Shown here: piece after piece, positions 17,040-26,266 of the stretch
Layout of the letters: each line of letters begins with the position of its first letter
Numbering within the stretch: position 1 is the stretch's first letter
Origin: Sphingobium sp. B2D3C
Lineage (GTDB): Bacteria; Pseudomonadota; Alphaproteobacteria; Sphingomonadales; Sphingomonadaceae
NCBI RefSeq assembly: GCF_025961835.1
Contig: NZ_JAOQOK010000001.1
Location: 806,001-870,000, forward strand
Reading direction: 5' to 3'
DNA length: 64,000 nucleotides
Position numbers and translations under genes: made by a program
The notes under the pieces: model-generated
Told to the model about the DNA's origin: nothing
Database searches by the model: none
What the model saw: only the letters and a program-made list of their open reading frames with translations

Positions 17040-19208
17040 TCACTGCGCGCCGTCATAATAGCCATGCCCGCGCGCGGCCATTTCCCGAAGCTGCTCGGGT
17101 GGCGCGAAGCCTTCGCCATGCGCGGCCGTCAGCCGATCCAGCACCTCGACGACCTTGGCCGGGCCGATCGTGTCGATCGCACTGAACGGGCCGCCGGTAT
17201 AGGGCGCGAAGCCCCAGCCGAAGATCGCGCCGATGTCGCCATCCTGCGGCGTCACCAGCACGCCCTCGGCGAAGCAGCGGGCGCATTCGACCAATTGGCG
17301 GTAGAGCAGCCGCTCACGCAACTCGGCCGGCGTCGGCTGGTTGATAGCGCGAGGGAACTCCGCCGCAAGACCGGGCCAGAGCGCCTTTTTCCCGCCGTCC
17401 GCCGGATAATCATAATAGCCCTTGCCGTTCTTGCGGCCGAGGCGGCCGATCTCGACCATATGCGCGACAACATCGTCGGCCTTGGCGGGCACATAGGCAT
17501 CGCCCAGCGCGGCCTTCGCGGCGAGCGTCACCTTATGGGCCAGCTCAATGGAGACCTCGTCCGAGACGGCGAGCGGGCCGACCGGCATGCCGAGCTGGCG
17601 CCCGACATTCTCGATGAGCGCTGGATTGATGCCCTCGGCCAGCATCTGCGCGCCTTCCTGCACATAAGTGCCGAAGCAGCGCGAAGTGTAGAAACCGCGC
17701 GAGTCATTGACGACGATGGGTGTCTTGCGGATCTGCGCGACGAAATCGAGCGCCTTGGCGACGGCGGCATCGCCGGTCTGCTTGCCAAGGATGATCTCGA
17801 CCAGCGGCATCTTTTCCACCGGCGAGAAGAAATGCACGCCAATGAAATTTTCCGGCTTCGACCAGGCCTTGGCGAGGCCCGAGATCGGCAGGGTGGATGT
17901 GTTGGAGCCGAAGATCACGTCCGGCCCCAGCACGGATTCGACCCGCTGGGTGATCTCCGCCTTGATCGCCGGGTCTTCGAACACGGCCTCGATCACGAAA
18001 TCGCAGTCTTGCAGCGCATCCACGCTGTCTGCCGGGGTAATACGGGCGAGCGCTTGTTCCATTTTCTCCGGCGTCATGCCCCGGCCGATGCGCTTTTGCA
18101 TCTGCGCCTGCGCATGGGCCTTGCCCTTGTCCGCCGAGGCCAGATCGCGGTCGAGCAGCACCACATCGATGCCGGCCTGCGCCGCGACATTGGCGATGCC
18201 CGCGCCCATCATCCCGGCACCCAGCACGGCCAGCTTTCTCGTCGGGGCCTTCTCGACGCCGGCGGGACGCCGCGCGCCGCGTTCGGCGGCCTGCTTGGAG
18301 ACGAACAGCGTGCGGACCATGTTGCCCGCCTGCGGATCGGCCACCACCTTGGCGAAATATTTGCTCTCGACGCGGATCGCCCGGTCCATCGGCAACTGGA
18401 GGCCTTCATAGACCGCGCTGAGCAGGGCGTGCGGCGCATGGATGTTCCGCTGGGTCTGCTTGGTGGTCATCACCGTCGCGGCCATCATCGTCTGGATAAA
18501 GCCCGGGTTGAACTGCCCCGATCCGCCGGGGACCTTGAAGCCCTTGATGTCCCACGGCTGGGTGTGGGCATCGGGATTGGCCTTCACCCAAGCCTTGGCG
18601 ACATCGACGGTGCGGCCGGGGTCGGCCAGTTCATCGACGACCTTCATCGCCGCCGCCTCGGCCGGGCGCCAGCTCTTGCCTTGCAGCATGTACATGAGCG
18701 CGCCCTGGATGCCGATCAGGCGGGGCAGGCGCTGCGAGCCGCCACCGCCGGGGAACAGGCCGACAAGGATTTCCGGCAGGCCGATCTGCACCTTGGGATT
18801 GTTGCTGAGCACGCGGTGATGGCAGGCGAGCGCCAGCTCCAGACCACCGCCCATGGCCGTGCCTTCGATGGCAACCGCGACCGGCTTTCCGCAAGTCTCA
18901 AGTTTGCGCAGCAAGTCGTTGAGGGTGAAGACATTGTCGAACAGGGCGGCCATGTCGACATCGCCGGTTGTCGCCTCGCGCAGCATGGCCGAGAGATATT
19001 TAAGGTCCATGCCCGCCATGAAGCCACTGTCCTTGCCGGAGCAGATGACGGCGCCCTTGATCGCCTCCTCGCTGCCGATCCGTGCGATGGCGGCGGCGAA
19101 GTCGGTCAGGAAGTCGGGCGTGATGACATTCATCGACTGCCCCGGCACGTCGATGGTGAGAAGGGCGATGCCGTCGCCGTCGATCTCGGTCGTGATGGTC
19201 GTAGCCAT
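17040..19208 (-). CDS. fadJ: fatty-acid oxidation multifunctional enzyme (enoyl-CoA hydratase / 3-hydroxyacyl-CoA dehydrogenase)
   Basis: A 722-residue alpha subunit of the beta-oxidation complex. The N-terminal crotonase domain (about 1-200) has the oxyanion-hole segments GFMAGMDLKYL and GTAMGGGLELALACHH and the catalytic Glu region GLPEILVGLFPGGGG. The NAD-binding domain begins with KLAVLGAGMMGAGIA at about 328, and the dehydrogenase active site is in FIGVHFFSPVEKMPLVEII. C-terminal dehydrogenase domains follow. It hydrates trans-2-enoyl-CoA and oxidises the L-3-hydroxyacyl-CoA. The thiolase gene lies upstream in the same direction, with a REP-like inverted pair in between. Whether it is fadB- or fadJ-type is not certain. 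Start ATG has AGGAGGC upstream. Confidence 0.92.
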   Translation of the reverse strand: MATTITTEIDGDGIALLTIDVPGQSMNVITPDFLTDFAAAIARIGSEEAIKGAVICSGKDSGFMAGMDLKYLSAMLREATTGDVDMAALFDNVFTLNDLLRKLETCGKPVAVAIEGTAMGGGLELALACHHRVLSNNPKVQIGLPEILVGLFPGGGGSQRLPRLIGIQGALMYMLQGKSWRPAEAAAMKVVDELADPGRTVDVAKAWVKANPDAHTQPWDIKGFKVPGGSGQFNPGFIQTMMAATVMTTKQTQRNIHAPHALLSAVYEGLQLPMDRAIRVESKYFAKVVADPQAGNMVRTLFVSKQAAERGARRPAGVEKAPTRKLAVLGAGMMGAGIANVAAQAGIDVVLLDRDLASADKGKAHAQAQMQKRIGRGMTPEKMEQALARITPADSVDALQDCDFVIEAVFEDPAIKAEITQRVESVLGPDVIFGSNTSTLPISGLAKAWSKPENFIGVHFFSPVEKMPLVEIILGKQTGDAAVAKALDFVAQIRKTPIVVNDSRGFYTSRCFGTYVQEGAQMLAEGINPALIENVGRQLGMPVGPLAVSDEVSIELAHKVTLAAKAALGDAYVPAKADDVVAHMVEIGRLGRKNGKGYYDYPADGGKKALWPGLAAEFPRAINQPTPAELRERLLYRQLVECARCFAEGVLVTPQDGDIGAIFGWGFAPYTGGPFSAIDTIGPAKVVEVLDRLTAAHGEGFAPPEQLREMAARGHGYYDGAQ

Positions 19209-19237
19209 GTGTGCCTCCTGACTCGTTCAATTTTGTT

Positions 19238-19359
19238 CCCTCCGTTCATCCTGAGTAGCCACTGAGCTTGTCGAAGTGGCGTATAGAAGGATTGAGCCAC
19301 GGAAAGACCCTTCGATACGGGTCTTCGACAGGCTCAGCCCCTACTCAGGGCGAACGGAC
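19238..19359. repeat. inverted pair of REP-like repeats
   Basis: Two copies face each other in the 159-base gap between the thiolase and the multifunctional enzyme genes. One (about 19238-19291) contains CCGTTCATCCTGAGTAG and TGTCGAAGTGGCGTA. The other (about 19306-19359) is roughly its reverse complement, with CCCTTCGATACGG, CTTCGACAGGCTCAG and ACTCAGGGCGAACGG. The pair would form a long hairpin in the fad transcript. The same family occurs at 292-398 and at 50446-50912. Confidence 0.85.
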
Positions 19360-19367
19360 TTCTTGAT

Positions 19368-20576
19368 TCAAACCCGCTCGATAATGATGCCCGTGCCCAT
19401 GCCCGCGCCGACGCACAGATTGACCAGCGCCGTGCCCTTGCCGGAGCGTTCCAGCTCATCGAGCGCGGTGCCCAGCACCATGGCCCCGGTCGCGCCGAGC
19501 GGATGGCCCATGGCGATGGCGCCGCCGTTCACGTTGATCTGGCCGTGATCGAGCCCCATCGCCTGCATGTAGCGCAGCACGACGCTGGCGAAGGCTTCGT
19601 TCAGCTCCCACAGGTCGATATCGCCGACCGACATTCCAGCCTTTTTCAGGAGCTTGCTGGCGATACTTTCCGGTCCTGTGAGCATAATCATCGGCTCTGA
19701 GCCGACCGAGGCCATGGCCTTCATGCGGGCGCGCGGCTTGAGCCCATATTTCTCGCCCATCGCCTTGCTGCCGACCAGCACGGCCGCAGCGCCATCGACG
19801 ATGCCCGAGCTGTTGCCGGCATGGTGGACGTGGTTGACGCGTTCCAGCTCCGGGTAGCGGAGCAGGGCGATGGTGTCGAAGCCCGGCATCTCTTCGCCCA
19901 TGGCGAGAAAGCTGGGCTTGAGGCTGGCAAGACTCTGCATCGTCGTTTCCGGGCGCATATGCTCGTCATGGTCGAGCAGCACCTGGCCGATCACATCCTT
20001 CACAGGAATGATCGACTTGCCGAAGCGCTTGTCGTCCCAGGCGGCCTTGGCCCGCTTCTGGCTCTCCACCGCATAGGCATCCACATCGTCGCGAGAGAAG
20101 CCGAACTTGGTCGCGATCACGTCCGCGCCAATGCCCTGGGGCGCAAAATAGCTGGCATAGGCGACATTGGGATCGGAGGCCCAGGCGCCGCCGTCCGCGC
20201 CCATCGGCACGCGGCTCATGCTCTCCACGCCACCGCCAATGGCCAGATCCGCCTCGCCACTGATCACCTTGGCGAGGGCCATGTTCACCGCTTCCAGGCC
20301 CGAGGCGCAGAAGCGGTTGATCTGCACGCCCGGCACGGTCTCGGCATATCCGGCGGTCAGCACCGCCATGCGGGCAATGTCCGTGCCTTGCTCGCCGACC
20401 GGCGCGACGCAGCCGAGGATCACGTCGTCGACATCGGCCGTGTCGATGGCGTTGCGATCACGGACCGCCTGGAGAACCTGCACCGCCAGCTGTACCGGCG
20501 TCACCTCATGGAGCGATCCGTCCGGCTTGCCGCGTCCTCGCGGTGTGCGCACGGCATCATAGATGAAGGCTTCCAT
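19368..20576 (-). CDS. fadA: acetyl-CoA C-acyltransferase (thiolase)
   Basis: A 402-residue thiolase, the last step of beta-oxidation (3-ketoacyl-CoA + CoA to acetyl-CoA and a shortened acyl-CoA). The nucleophilic Cys90 is in [13 protein letters not shown], the catalytic His in [15 protein letters not shown], and the second Cys in [13 protein letters not shown]. The NEAF motif is in [11 protein letters not shown]. Start ATG at 20576 has AGGAGA before it. It is the first gene of a two-gene operon with the multifunctional hydratase/dehydrogenase. Whether its true range is long-chain or short-chain acyl-CoA cannot be told. Confidence 0.93.
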   Translation of the reverse strand: MEAFIYDAVRTPRGRGKPDGSLHEVTPVQLAVQVLQAVRDRNAIDTADVDDVILGCVAPVGEQGTDIARMAVLTAGYAETVPGVQINRFCASGLEAVNMALAKVISGEADLAIGGGVESMSRVPMGADGGAWASDPNVAYASYFAPQGIGADVIATKFGFSRDDVDAYAVESQKRAKAAWDDKRFGKSIIPVKDVIGQVLLDHDEHMRPETTMQSLASLKPSFLAMGEEMPGFDTIALLRYPELERVNHVHHAGNSSGIVDGAAAVLVGSKAMGEKYGLKPRARMKAMASVGSEPMIMLTGPESIASKLLKKAGMSVGDIDLWELNEAFASVVLRYMQAMGLDHGQINVNGGAIAMGHPLGATGAMVLGTALDELERSGKGTALVNLCVGAGMGTGIIIERV

Positions 20577-20935
20577 GGTCGCTCTCCTGTAGGTCTGGCG
20601 GGGCCTTTGCTGCGGCCAATATGGGCCATGCCATCGCCTTCGCGCAAGGGCTCGCTGCGGGCTTCACCAGTTGTGCGGTCCATGCAAGCCCGAGAAATCC
20701 GCCAATCCTCGGCCTTACCCTAACGTCAACGGAAGGCGTGCAGGCGGGGCATAATTTCCCAATCTTTGGCGCCACGGCGAGCCGTACATGCCAAGTCCGC
20801 GCTGCCCTTTTGGGCGCAAGCGGCCCGACTCGGGCGTCTGCGGTTGAATAGAAAGTTCCAACGGCCTATCTGCGCCGCATCAGCATATCGACATGCACAC
20901 CCGCGTGTCCTCTTGTCCTTTTCCCGGGGGTAGGC
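20577..20935. other. divergent intergenic region between thiolase and folE
   Basis: These 359 bases separate two genes that point away from each other and must hold the promoters of both. The thiolase ribosome binding site is at the left edge. I see no convincing gene, RNA or large palindrome here; short open frames lack ribosome binding sites and family resemblance. Confidence 0.5.
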
Positions 20936-21541
20936 ATGGCCAGCCAGAACGAACACAGTCCCAAGCCGGCAAAGCCGGACGTTCCCAAGGATGTCGAGGA
21001 GGCGATCCGCACCCTCATCCGCTGGGCCGGCGACGATCCAGAGCGGGAAGGCCTCATTGAAACGCCCAAGCGCGTCGCGCGCGCCTGGCGGGAATATTGC
21101 GAGGGCTATGCCGAAGACCCGGCCTATCACCTCTCGCGCATCTTCCATGAGGTCGGCGGCTATGACGAGATCGTGCTGCTGACTGACATCCCGTTCCAGT
21201 CGCATTGCGAGCATCACATGGCGCCGATCGTCGGCAAGGCGCACATCGCCTATCTGCCGCAGGATTATGTCGTCGGCATCTCCAAGCTCGCTCGCGTGCT
21301 GGAGGCGTTTGCCCGCCGCCTGCAGGTGCAGGAGCGGCTGACGGCGCAGGTCGCCGACTGCATCTGGGAGAATCTCAAGCCGCTCGGCGTGGCCGTGGTG
21401 ATCGAGGCGACCCATGGCTGCATGACCGGGCGGGGCGTCCGCACCCATGGCACGATCATGCGCACCAGCCGGATGATGGGCGTATTCAAGCGCGACGAAA
21501 AGAGCCGAGAGGAAGTGCTGCGCCTCATGGGCGTAAAATGA
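20936..21541 (+). CDS. folE: GTP cyclohydrolase I
   Basis: A 201-residue FolE that converts GTP to dihydroneopterin triphosphate, the first step of tetrahydrofolate synthesis. The zinc and active-site motifs are clear: FQSHCEHHMAPIVGKAHIAY with the Cys and His ligands, then GISKLARVLEAFARRLQVQE, and ATHGCMTGRGV with the second zinc Cys. ETPKRVARAWREY in the N-terminal helix is also typical. The stop overlaps the ATG of the following reductase (ATGA), so the two are translationally coupled. The N-terminal 20 residues are Lys/Pro-rich and variable in the family. Confidence 0.97.
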   Translation: MASQNEHSPKPAKPDVPKDVEEAIRTLIRWAGDDPEREGLIETPKRVARAWREYCEGYAEDPAYHLSRIFHEVGGYDEIVLLTDIPFQSHCEHHMAPIVGKAHIAYLPQDYVVGISKLARVLEAFARRLQVQERLTAQVADCIWENLKPLGVAVVIEATHGCMTGRGVRTHGTIMRTSRMMGVFKRDEKSREEVLRLMGVK

Positions 21542-22308
21542 CGGCGCAGGCCCCGCTCGCGCTCGTCACCGGGGGGCACCGCCGCCTCGGCGCGCGCATC
21601 GCCATGCATCTGGCGCGCGCCGGCTATGCGTTGGCGATCCATGGCCGGCATGATGCGGAGCCGCATCGCTTCCTGTCCGAATGCCTCGCCGCAACAGGCG
21701 TGCGCTGGCATGGTTTCGTCGCGGATTTCCTGACGCCGGGGGCCGCCGAAGGGCTGATGCCGGCAGTAACCGATCATTTCGGCCGCGCGCCGGATCTGCT
21801 GGTCAACAGCGCCTCGCTGTTCGGCGAGAGCGAGCTGGCCAATGTCAGCGCCGGTCAGCTGGCTGACTATCATCAGGTCAATACGGTTGCGCCGGTGTTG
21901 CTGACCCAGGCCTTTGCTGCGGCGGCCCGGCCCGATGGGGCTGGCGCCTCGATCGTCAATATTCTCGACCAGCGCCTGGCCCAGCCGCATGGCGACCAGC
22001 TCGCCTATACGCTGGGCAAGGCGGGGCTGGAGGCGTTCACGCGGATCGCGGCGCGCACGCTGGCGCCTGCCATTCGAGTCAACGCGGTCTCGCCGGGGCT
22101 GACGCTCGCAACCTATGATTATACGCCCGAGCAACTGGAGCGGCTTGCCAGTCACGCGCCCCTCGGCGTGTTGCCGACGCCGGAAGCGGTGGGCGAGGCG
22201 GTGCTGTATCTGGCGCGGGCGGAGTCGGTGACCGGCCAGACGATCATCGTCGATGGCGGTGCCCATATGCGCAGTTACGCGCGCGATTTTCTGCATCTGG
22301 AGACCTGA
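21538..22308 (+). CDS. SDR oxidoreductase, pteridine reductase / dihydromonapterin reductase-like
   Basis: A 256-residue short-chain dehydrogenase. The start at 21538 overlaps the folE stop. The NADP loop is TGGHRRLGARIA, where the Arg-rich form (TGxxRRLG) is typical of pteridine reductases. The usual catalytic Ser is replaced: the segment NILDQRLAQPHGDQLAYTLGK has Asp before the Tyr-x3-Lys, as in PTR1 and FolM. Coupling to folE supports reduction of a pterin or dihydrofolate, perhaps as the alternative dihydrofolate reductase. VNAVSPGLTL and GQTIIVDGGAHM complete the SDR core. FolM-like function is inferred from motif and context, not proven. Confidence 0.85.
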   Translation: MTAQAPLALVTGGHRRLGARIAMHLARAGYALAIHGRHDAEPHRFLSECLAATGVRWHGFVADFLTPGAAEGLMPAVTDHFGRAPDLLVNSASLFGESELANVSAGQLADYHQVNTVAPVLLTQAFAAAARPDGAGASIVNILDQRLAQPHGDQLAYTLGKAGLEAFTRIAARTLAPAIRVNAVSPGLTLATYDYTPEQLERLASHAPLGVLPTPEAVGEAVLYLARAESVTGQTIIVDGGAHMRSYARDFLHLET

Positions 22309-22356
22309 ACCGCCCGGCAGCGCCCGGTGACGGCCTATCCGATCTCCTACAAAGCA

Positions 22357-22389
22357 AAACCCCGCCGGACGATCTGTCCGGCGGGGTTT
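22357..22389 (-). terminator. intrinsic terminator shared by convergent genes
   Basis: A 14-bp perfect stem (AAACCCCGCCGGAC / GTCCGGCGGGGTTT) with a GATCT loop lies between the reductase (+) and rplI (-). Reading the minus strand it is followed by a T-rich stretch, as expected for ending the rpsF-rpsR-rplI transcript; it probably also serves the + strand. Confidence 0.85.
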
Positions 22390-22413
22390 CTAAAGCTTGC
22401 GGAGGGAAGGAGC

Positions 22414-23022
22414 TCAGGCCTCTTCCGTATCCTCGTTGGTAGCCGGCTCGGCAGCCTCGGTCGCGATTTCGCCCGGCTCGGCAGTGGGATCGTAATCCTC
22501 GGTGAAGCCGGCTTCGTCCTTCTCGAACATGGAGGCCATGACGTCCACGCCGTCCTTCTGCAGGTCGGCTTCCTCAGGCGAACGTGCGACGTTGGCCTGA
22601 ACGGTGACGGAGACTTCCGGGTGCAGCGAGACGCGCACGTCGAACAGGCCGAGCGTCTTGATCGGGCGTTCCAGCACGACCATCGACTTGCTCACATTGG
22701 TGTGGCCGGCTTCGTGGAGTGCTTCCACGATGTCACGGACCGAGACCGATCCGTAGAGCTGGCCGCTGTTCGACGACTGACGGATCAGGACGACCTGAAC
22801 GCCATCGACCTTCTCGGCGGCCTTGGCAGCGTCGTCACGACGGGCTGCGTTGTCGGCCTCGATCTTGGCGCGGTTGGCCTCGAACACCTTCTTGTTGGCG
22901 TTGTTGGAGCGAAGCGCCTTCTTGTTGGGCAGCAGATAGTTGCGCGCATAGCCGTCCTTGACGGTTACGACGTCGCCGATTGCACCCAGCTTCTCGATAC
23001 GCTCGAGCAGAATGATTTCCAT
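22414..23022 (-). CDS. rplI: 50S ribosomal protein L9
   Basis: A 202-residue L9. The N-terminal domain MEIILLERIEKLGAIGDVV with GYARNYLLPNKKAL is the rRNA-binding L9 signature, and the C-terminal domain (about 75-150) includes GQLYGSVSVRDIVEAL. The protein is longer than the E. coli protein (149 residues) because of an acidic, Ala/Glu-rich tail, which is common in alphaproteobacteria. It is the last gene of the rpsF-rpsR-rplI operon, 13 bases after rpsR. Confidence 0.97.
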   Translation of the reverse strand: MEIILLERIEKLGAIGDVVTVKDGYARNYLLPNKKALRSNNANKKVFEANRAKIEADNAARRDDAAKAAEKVDGVQVVLIRQSSNSGQLYGSVSVRDIVEALHEAGHTNVSKSMVVLERPIKTLGLFDVRVSLHPEVSVTVQANVARSPEEADLQKDGVDVMASMFEKDEAGFTEDYDPTAEPGEIATEAAEPATNEDTEEA

Positions 23023-23035
23023 GGGTCCGCCCTCC

Positions 23036-23260
23036 TTACTTCACGATGTAGGGCAGCAGGCCCAGATGGCGGGCGCGCTTGATTGCCTGGGAAAGCTCGC
23101 GCTGTTTCTTGGCCGAGACGGCCGTGATGCGCGAGGGAACGATCTTGCCGCGCTCAGAGACGAAGCCCTGCAGCAGGCGCACATCTTTGTAATCGATGCG
23201 CGGTGCGTCCTTAGCGGAGAACGGGCAAGTCTTGCGACGGCGGAAAAATGGGCGTGCCAT
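23036..23260 (-). CDS. rpsR: 30S ribosomal protein S18
   Basis: A 74-residue S18, basic, with the central [19 protein letters not shown] block and the [21 protein letters not shown]-terminal block of the family. S18 pairs with S6 in the small subunit platform, and the two genes are adjacent here. The ribosome binding site AGGAGAC precedes the ATG, within 13 bases of the rpsF stop. Confidence 0.98.
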   Translation of the reverse strand: MARPFFRRRKTCPFSAKDAPRIDYKDVRLLQGFVSERGKIVPSRITAVSAKKQRELSQAIKRARHLGLLPYIVK

Positions 23261-23273
23261 GTGTCAGGTCTCC

Positions 23274-23702
23274 TTATTCGCCGTCCGAGGCTTCTTCGCG
23301 GTCCCGGCGGGGCGCGCGATCGCCGCGATCCGGGCGGTCACCACGGTCGCCGCGCTCACCACGACGCTCACGGTCGCGCTCGTTCTTGCGCATCATCACC
23401 GAAGGGCCACCCTCCAGCTCTTCAACGCGGACGGTCATGAAGCGGATCACGTCTTCGTTGATCTGCGTCTGACGCTCCAGCTCGGCGACCACGCCAGCCG
23501 GCGCGTCGATGTTGAGCATCACGTAGTGAGCCTTGCGGTTCTTGGCGATCTTGTAGGCGAGGTTGCGGAGACCCCAGCTTTCCACCTTCGTCACCTTGCC
23601 TTCATTGGCCTCGATGATCTTGGTGGCATTTTCCGCGAGCGCATCGACCTGGGCCTGTGCCAGATCCTGACGCGCAAGGAAGACATGCTCATAATAGGGC
23701 AT
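23274..23702 (-). CDS. rpsF: 30S ribosomal protein S6
   Basis: A 142-residue S6. The fold is clear from [18 protein letters not shown], the [22 protein letters not shown] block and [14 protein letters not shown] ending (here [15 protein letters not shown]). The last 40 residues form an Arg/Asp/Gly-rich tail ([17 protein letters not shown]), as usual in this class. It is the first gene of the operon. The roughly 180 bases before it may hold a promoter and an S6:S18 leader hairpin, but I could not fit the known leader motif with confidence. Confidence 0.97.
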   Translation of the reverse strand: MPYYEHVFLARQDLAQAQVDALAENATKIIEANEGKVTKVESWGLRNLAYKIAKNRKAHYVMLNIDAPAGVVAELERQTQINEDVIRFMTVRVEELEGGPSVMMRKNERDRERRGERGDRGDRPDRGDRAPRRDREEASDGE

Positions 23703-23885
23703 GGTTCATGCGTCCTGTCTTTTGGCCGATTGCTGACATACGCCCCATGCGCATGCCCCTCCGGCTGTCGTCTCAAACAAAGCTTCGCGGCGGGCGCAGC
23801 GAGAGCCTGCCCGGCGAAGGGGCGGCCTATGGCTGAAAAGTGCCCGCAAGGCAAGTGCGCAATGCCAGCTCTCGCCGATAAGCGA

Positions 23886-25160
23886 TCAGGGCCGGAACTG
23901 CCGGGCCAGCGCGTGATAGAGCTTGGGCTTGCAAATCTGCCCGCTCACCCAGTTGGCGAAGATCGCCGTAGCGAACAGCGGCAGGATCATCGTGCGGTCT
24001 GCGGTCATTTCCATCATGATGATGGCGGCGGTGAGCGGCGCCCGCACCACACCCGCGAAATAGCCGATCATGCCGAGCAGCACGATGGCGCCGTGCGGCT
24101 GGTCCGGCATCAGCAGCCCCAGCAGCTGACCAAGGCCGGCGCCGACGGAGAGCGATGGCGCAAAGATGCCGCCGGGGGCTCCGCTCAGCGCCGTGGCCAG
24201 TGTGGCGACGAGCTTGGCGGGGCCGAAGCTCCAGGACACCTCTTCACCGGCGAGCAGCGCGCGGGTCGTCTCATAGCCGGTGCCCCAGCTGATTCCGGCG
24301 GTGAGAATGCCCGTGATGGCGACGACGAGCCCGCAAATGCCCGCGACGAGCAGCGGCTTGGCCCGCATCGCGCGGGTGAGCGGGCTGCGGGACCAGGCAA
24401 GAGCGATCAGCGCGCGGGAGAACAGGCCGCCCGCCACGCCGCCGACCAGCCCGGCGACCGGCGTCAGCAGCAGCATGGAGGAGATCGGCATCGATTGATG
24501 CATGGCGCCAAAGTAGATGTAATCGCCCGAGAGCCACAGGCTCGTGATGCCCGCCATCATCACGGCGGCCATCACCACGATCGCAATCTTTTGCTCGAAG
24601 GCAGCGGCCAGTTCCTCGATGGCGAAGGCGACCCCGGCGAGCGGGGTATTGAACGCAGCGGCAACGCCTGCCGCACCGCCGGCAATGATAATCCCGGCCG
24701 AAACCGGCACGCGCAGCCAGCGCTGCACCGCGGCCATGATGGCGGCGCTGATCTGCACGGTCGGTCCTTCGCGACCGACTGAGCCACCCGCGAGCAGCAT
24801 CCCCAGCGTGCCGAACAGCTTGAACAGCGCGGTCCGGAGCGAGAGCAGGCGGCGGGATTGTGGATGATCCGGCATACGCGCCGCCGCCATGGTCTGCGGA
24901 ATGCCCGATCCGCGCGCCTCCGGGCACCAGTGCCGCGTGACATAGGTCACCGCGATGAACAGGCCGGGCGTGATGACCAGCGGCGCATAAGGAAAGGCAT
25001 CGGCCACGCCGGTAAACACGCCTTGCGCGGCCTCACCCAGCTTGGCGAACAACACCGCGACCAGGCTGAGCAGCAAGGCGCCGCCGATCGCGCCGATGCG
25101 GCCCCGCATCACGCGGGCGTCCACGCGACCAATCGCGTTGGAGAACCGGGGCTTTAACAT
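23886..25160 (-). CDS. clcA: ClC-type chloride/proton antiporter
   Basis: A 424-residue polytopic ClC protein. The ATG at 25160 is preferred over one 51 bases upstream because it gives the usual short cytoplasmic N-terminus. The three selectivity-filter motifs are present: RGSGIPQ, VGREGPTVQ with the gating Glu, and APGGIFAPSL. A glutamate pair in AFAIEELAAAF corresponds to the proton-pathway Glu of E. coli ClcA, so proton-coupled exchange is more likely than a passive channel. No CBS domains are attached. It lies between rpsF and fabD, transcribed away from fabD. Confidence 0.9.
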   Translation of the reverse strand: MLKPRFSNAIGRVDARVMRGRIGAIGGALLLSLVAVLFAKLGEAAQGVFTGVADAFPYAPLVITPGLFIAVTYVTRHWCPEARGSGIPQTMAAARMPDHPQSRRLLSLRTALFKLFGTLGMLLAGGSVGREGPTVQISAAIMAAVQRWLRVPVSAGIIIAGGAAGVAAAFNTPLAGVAFAIEELAAAFEQKIAIVVMAAVMMAGITSLWLSGDYIYFGAMHQSMPISSMLLLTPVAGLVGGVAGGLFSRALIALAWSRSPLTRAMRAKPLLVAGICGLVVAITGILTAGISWGTGYETTRALLAGEEVSWSFGPAKLVATLATALSGAPGGIFAPSLSVGAGLGQLLGLLMPDQPHGAIVLLGMIGYFAGVVRAPLTAAIIMMEMTADRTMILPLFATAIFANWVSGQICKPKLYHALARQFRP

Positions 25161-25310
25161 CCTGGCTTCCCCTATGCCCCATGAGCAGGGCGCACAATGG
25201 TGAATGTCCATCCTGGCGCGCCGTCGTGCCGGTCAAGCCAACAGGACTTGCCCGGGGCGCCCCCCCGGACTAGGGCGCAGGCCTTCACAGACCAAGCAGG
25301 GATCAGGGCC

Positions 25311-26246
25311 GTGCGTGCATTCATCTTTCCGGGGCAGGGCAGTCAGGCCTTGGGCATGGGATCGGCGCTGGCCGCAGCATCGCCCGTGGCGCGCGAGATT
25401 TTCCAGGAAGTCGACGAGGCGCTGGGCCAGCATCTCTTCCGCATCATGACCGAAGGACCGGAAGCGGACCTGACGCTGACTGAAAATGCCCAGCCGGCGA
25501 TCATGGCCAACGCGCTCGCCACCTTGCGCGTGCTGGAGAAGGAGGGCGGCATCGTGCTCCGCGACAAGGCGGATGCGCTGGCCGGCCACAGCCTCGGCGA
25601 ATATAGCGCCCTGTGCGCGGCCGGTGCCTTCGATCTCGCGACCACCGCCCGTCTGCTCAAGACGCGCGGCCGGGCGATGCAGGCCGCCGTGCCGGTGGGT
25701 GAGGGCGCCATGGCTGCTCTGCTCGGCGCCGACATCGAGAAGGCCGAGGCGCTCGCGGCTGCTGCGGCCGAGGGCGAAGTTTGCGCCGTCGCCAACGACA
25801 ATGATCCGAGCCAGGTCGTCATTTCCGGCCATGTCGGCGCCATCGAGCGCGCGATCGGGCTGGTAAAGGATCATGGCATCAAGCGTGGCGTGCTGCTGCC
25901 GGTCTCCGCGCCGTTCCACTGCCCGCTGATGCAGCCGGCTGCCGATGGGATGGCGGCGGCGCTGGCGGAGACGCAATCGCCTGGCGCCTTCATTCCCGTC
26001 TATGCCAATGTCACGGCCGCGCCGGTGAGCGACGCGGCAACGATCCGCGATCTGCTGGTCCAGCAGGTGACCGGCCGGGTGCGCTGGCGCGAGAGCATTG
26101 GCGCGATGTGGGAAGCCGGCGTCACCGATTTCGTGGAACTCGGCGGCAAGGTGCTCGGCCCGATGGTCAAGCGCATCGCGCCGGATGCGACCGTGACCAG
26201 CGTGATCTCGATGGATGACATCGAGGCGCTGCTCGGCCGCGTGTGA
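25311..26246 (+). CDS. fabD: malonyl-CoA-ACP transacylase
   Basis: A 311-residue FabD that loads malonate onto acyl carrier protein for fatty acid synthesis. The start is taken as GTG at 25311 (VRAFIFPGQGSQALGMG), since the family begins almost at FPGQGSQ; a longer frame upstream would add 38 unrelated residues. The active-site Ser is in LAGHSLGEYSAL, the Arg in LLKTRGRAMQ, and the catalytic His in VSAPFHCPLM. It forms an operon with fabG, 20 bases downstream. Confidence 0.95.
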   Translation: MRAFIFPGQGSQALGMGSALAAASPVAREIFQEVDEALGQHLFRIMTEGPEADLTLTENAQPAIMANALATLRVLEKEGGIVLRDKADALAGHSLGEYSALCAAGAFDLATTARLLKTRGRAMQAAVPVGEGAMAALLGADIEKAEALAAAAAEGEVCAVANDNDPSQVVISGHVGAIERAIGLVKDHGIKRGVLLPVSAPFHCPLMQPAADGMAAALAETQSPGAFIPVYANVTAAPVSDAATIRDLLVQQVTGRVRWRESIGAMWEAGVTDFVELGGKVLGPMVKRIAPDATVTSVISMDDIEALLGRV

Positions 26247-26266
26247 GAGACAGGAGGGACTGTATC

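Noticed and set aside
17064..19265. A 733-codon + strand frame opposite the multifunctional fatty-acid enzyme
   Set aside because: It is a mirror of the strong minus-strand gene, with no recognisable domain.
20577..20935. Search for a riboswitch upstream of folE
   Set aside because: No conserved folate-riboswitch core could be recognised.
23703..23885. Possible S6:S18 leader RNA before rpsF
   Set aside because: A small palindrome (GCATGCGCATG-like) is there, but I could not fit the known conserved CCG-bulge hairpin.
23196..24782. A 528-codon + strand frame across rpsF and clcA
   Set aside because: It crosses two well-supported minus-strand genes and encodes low-complexity Arg/Gly/His sequence.
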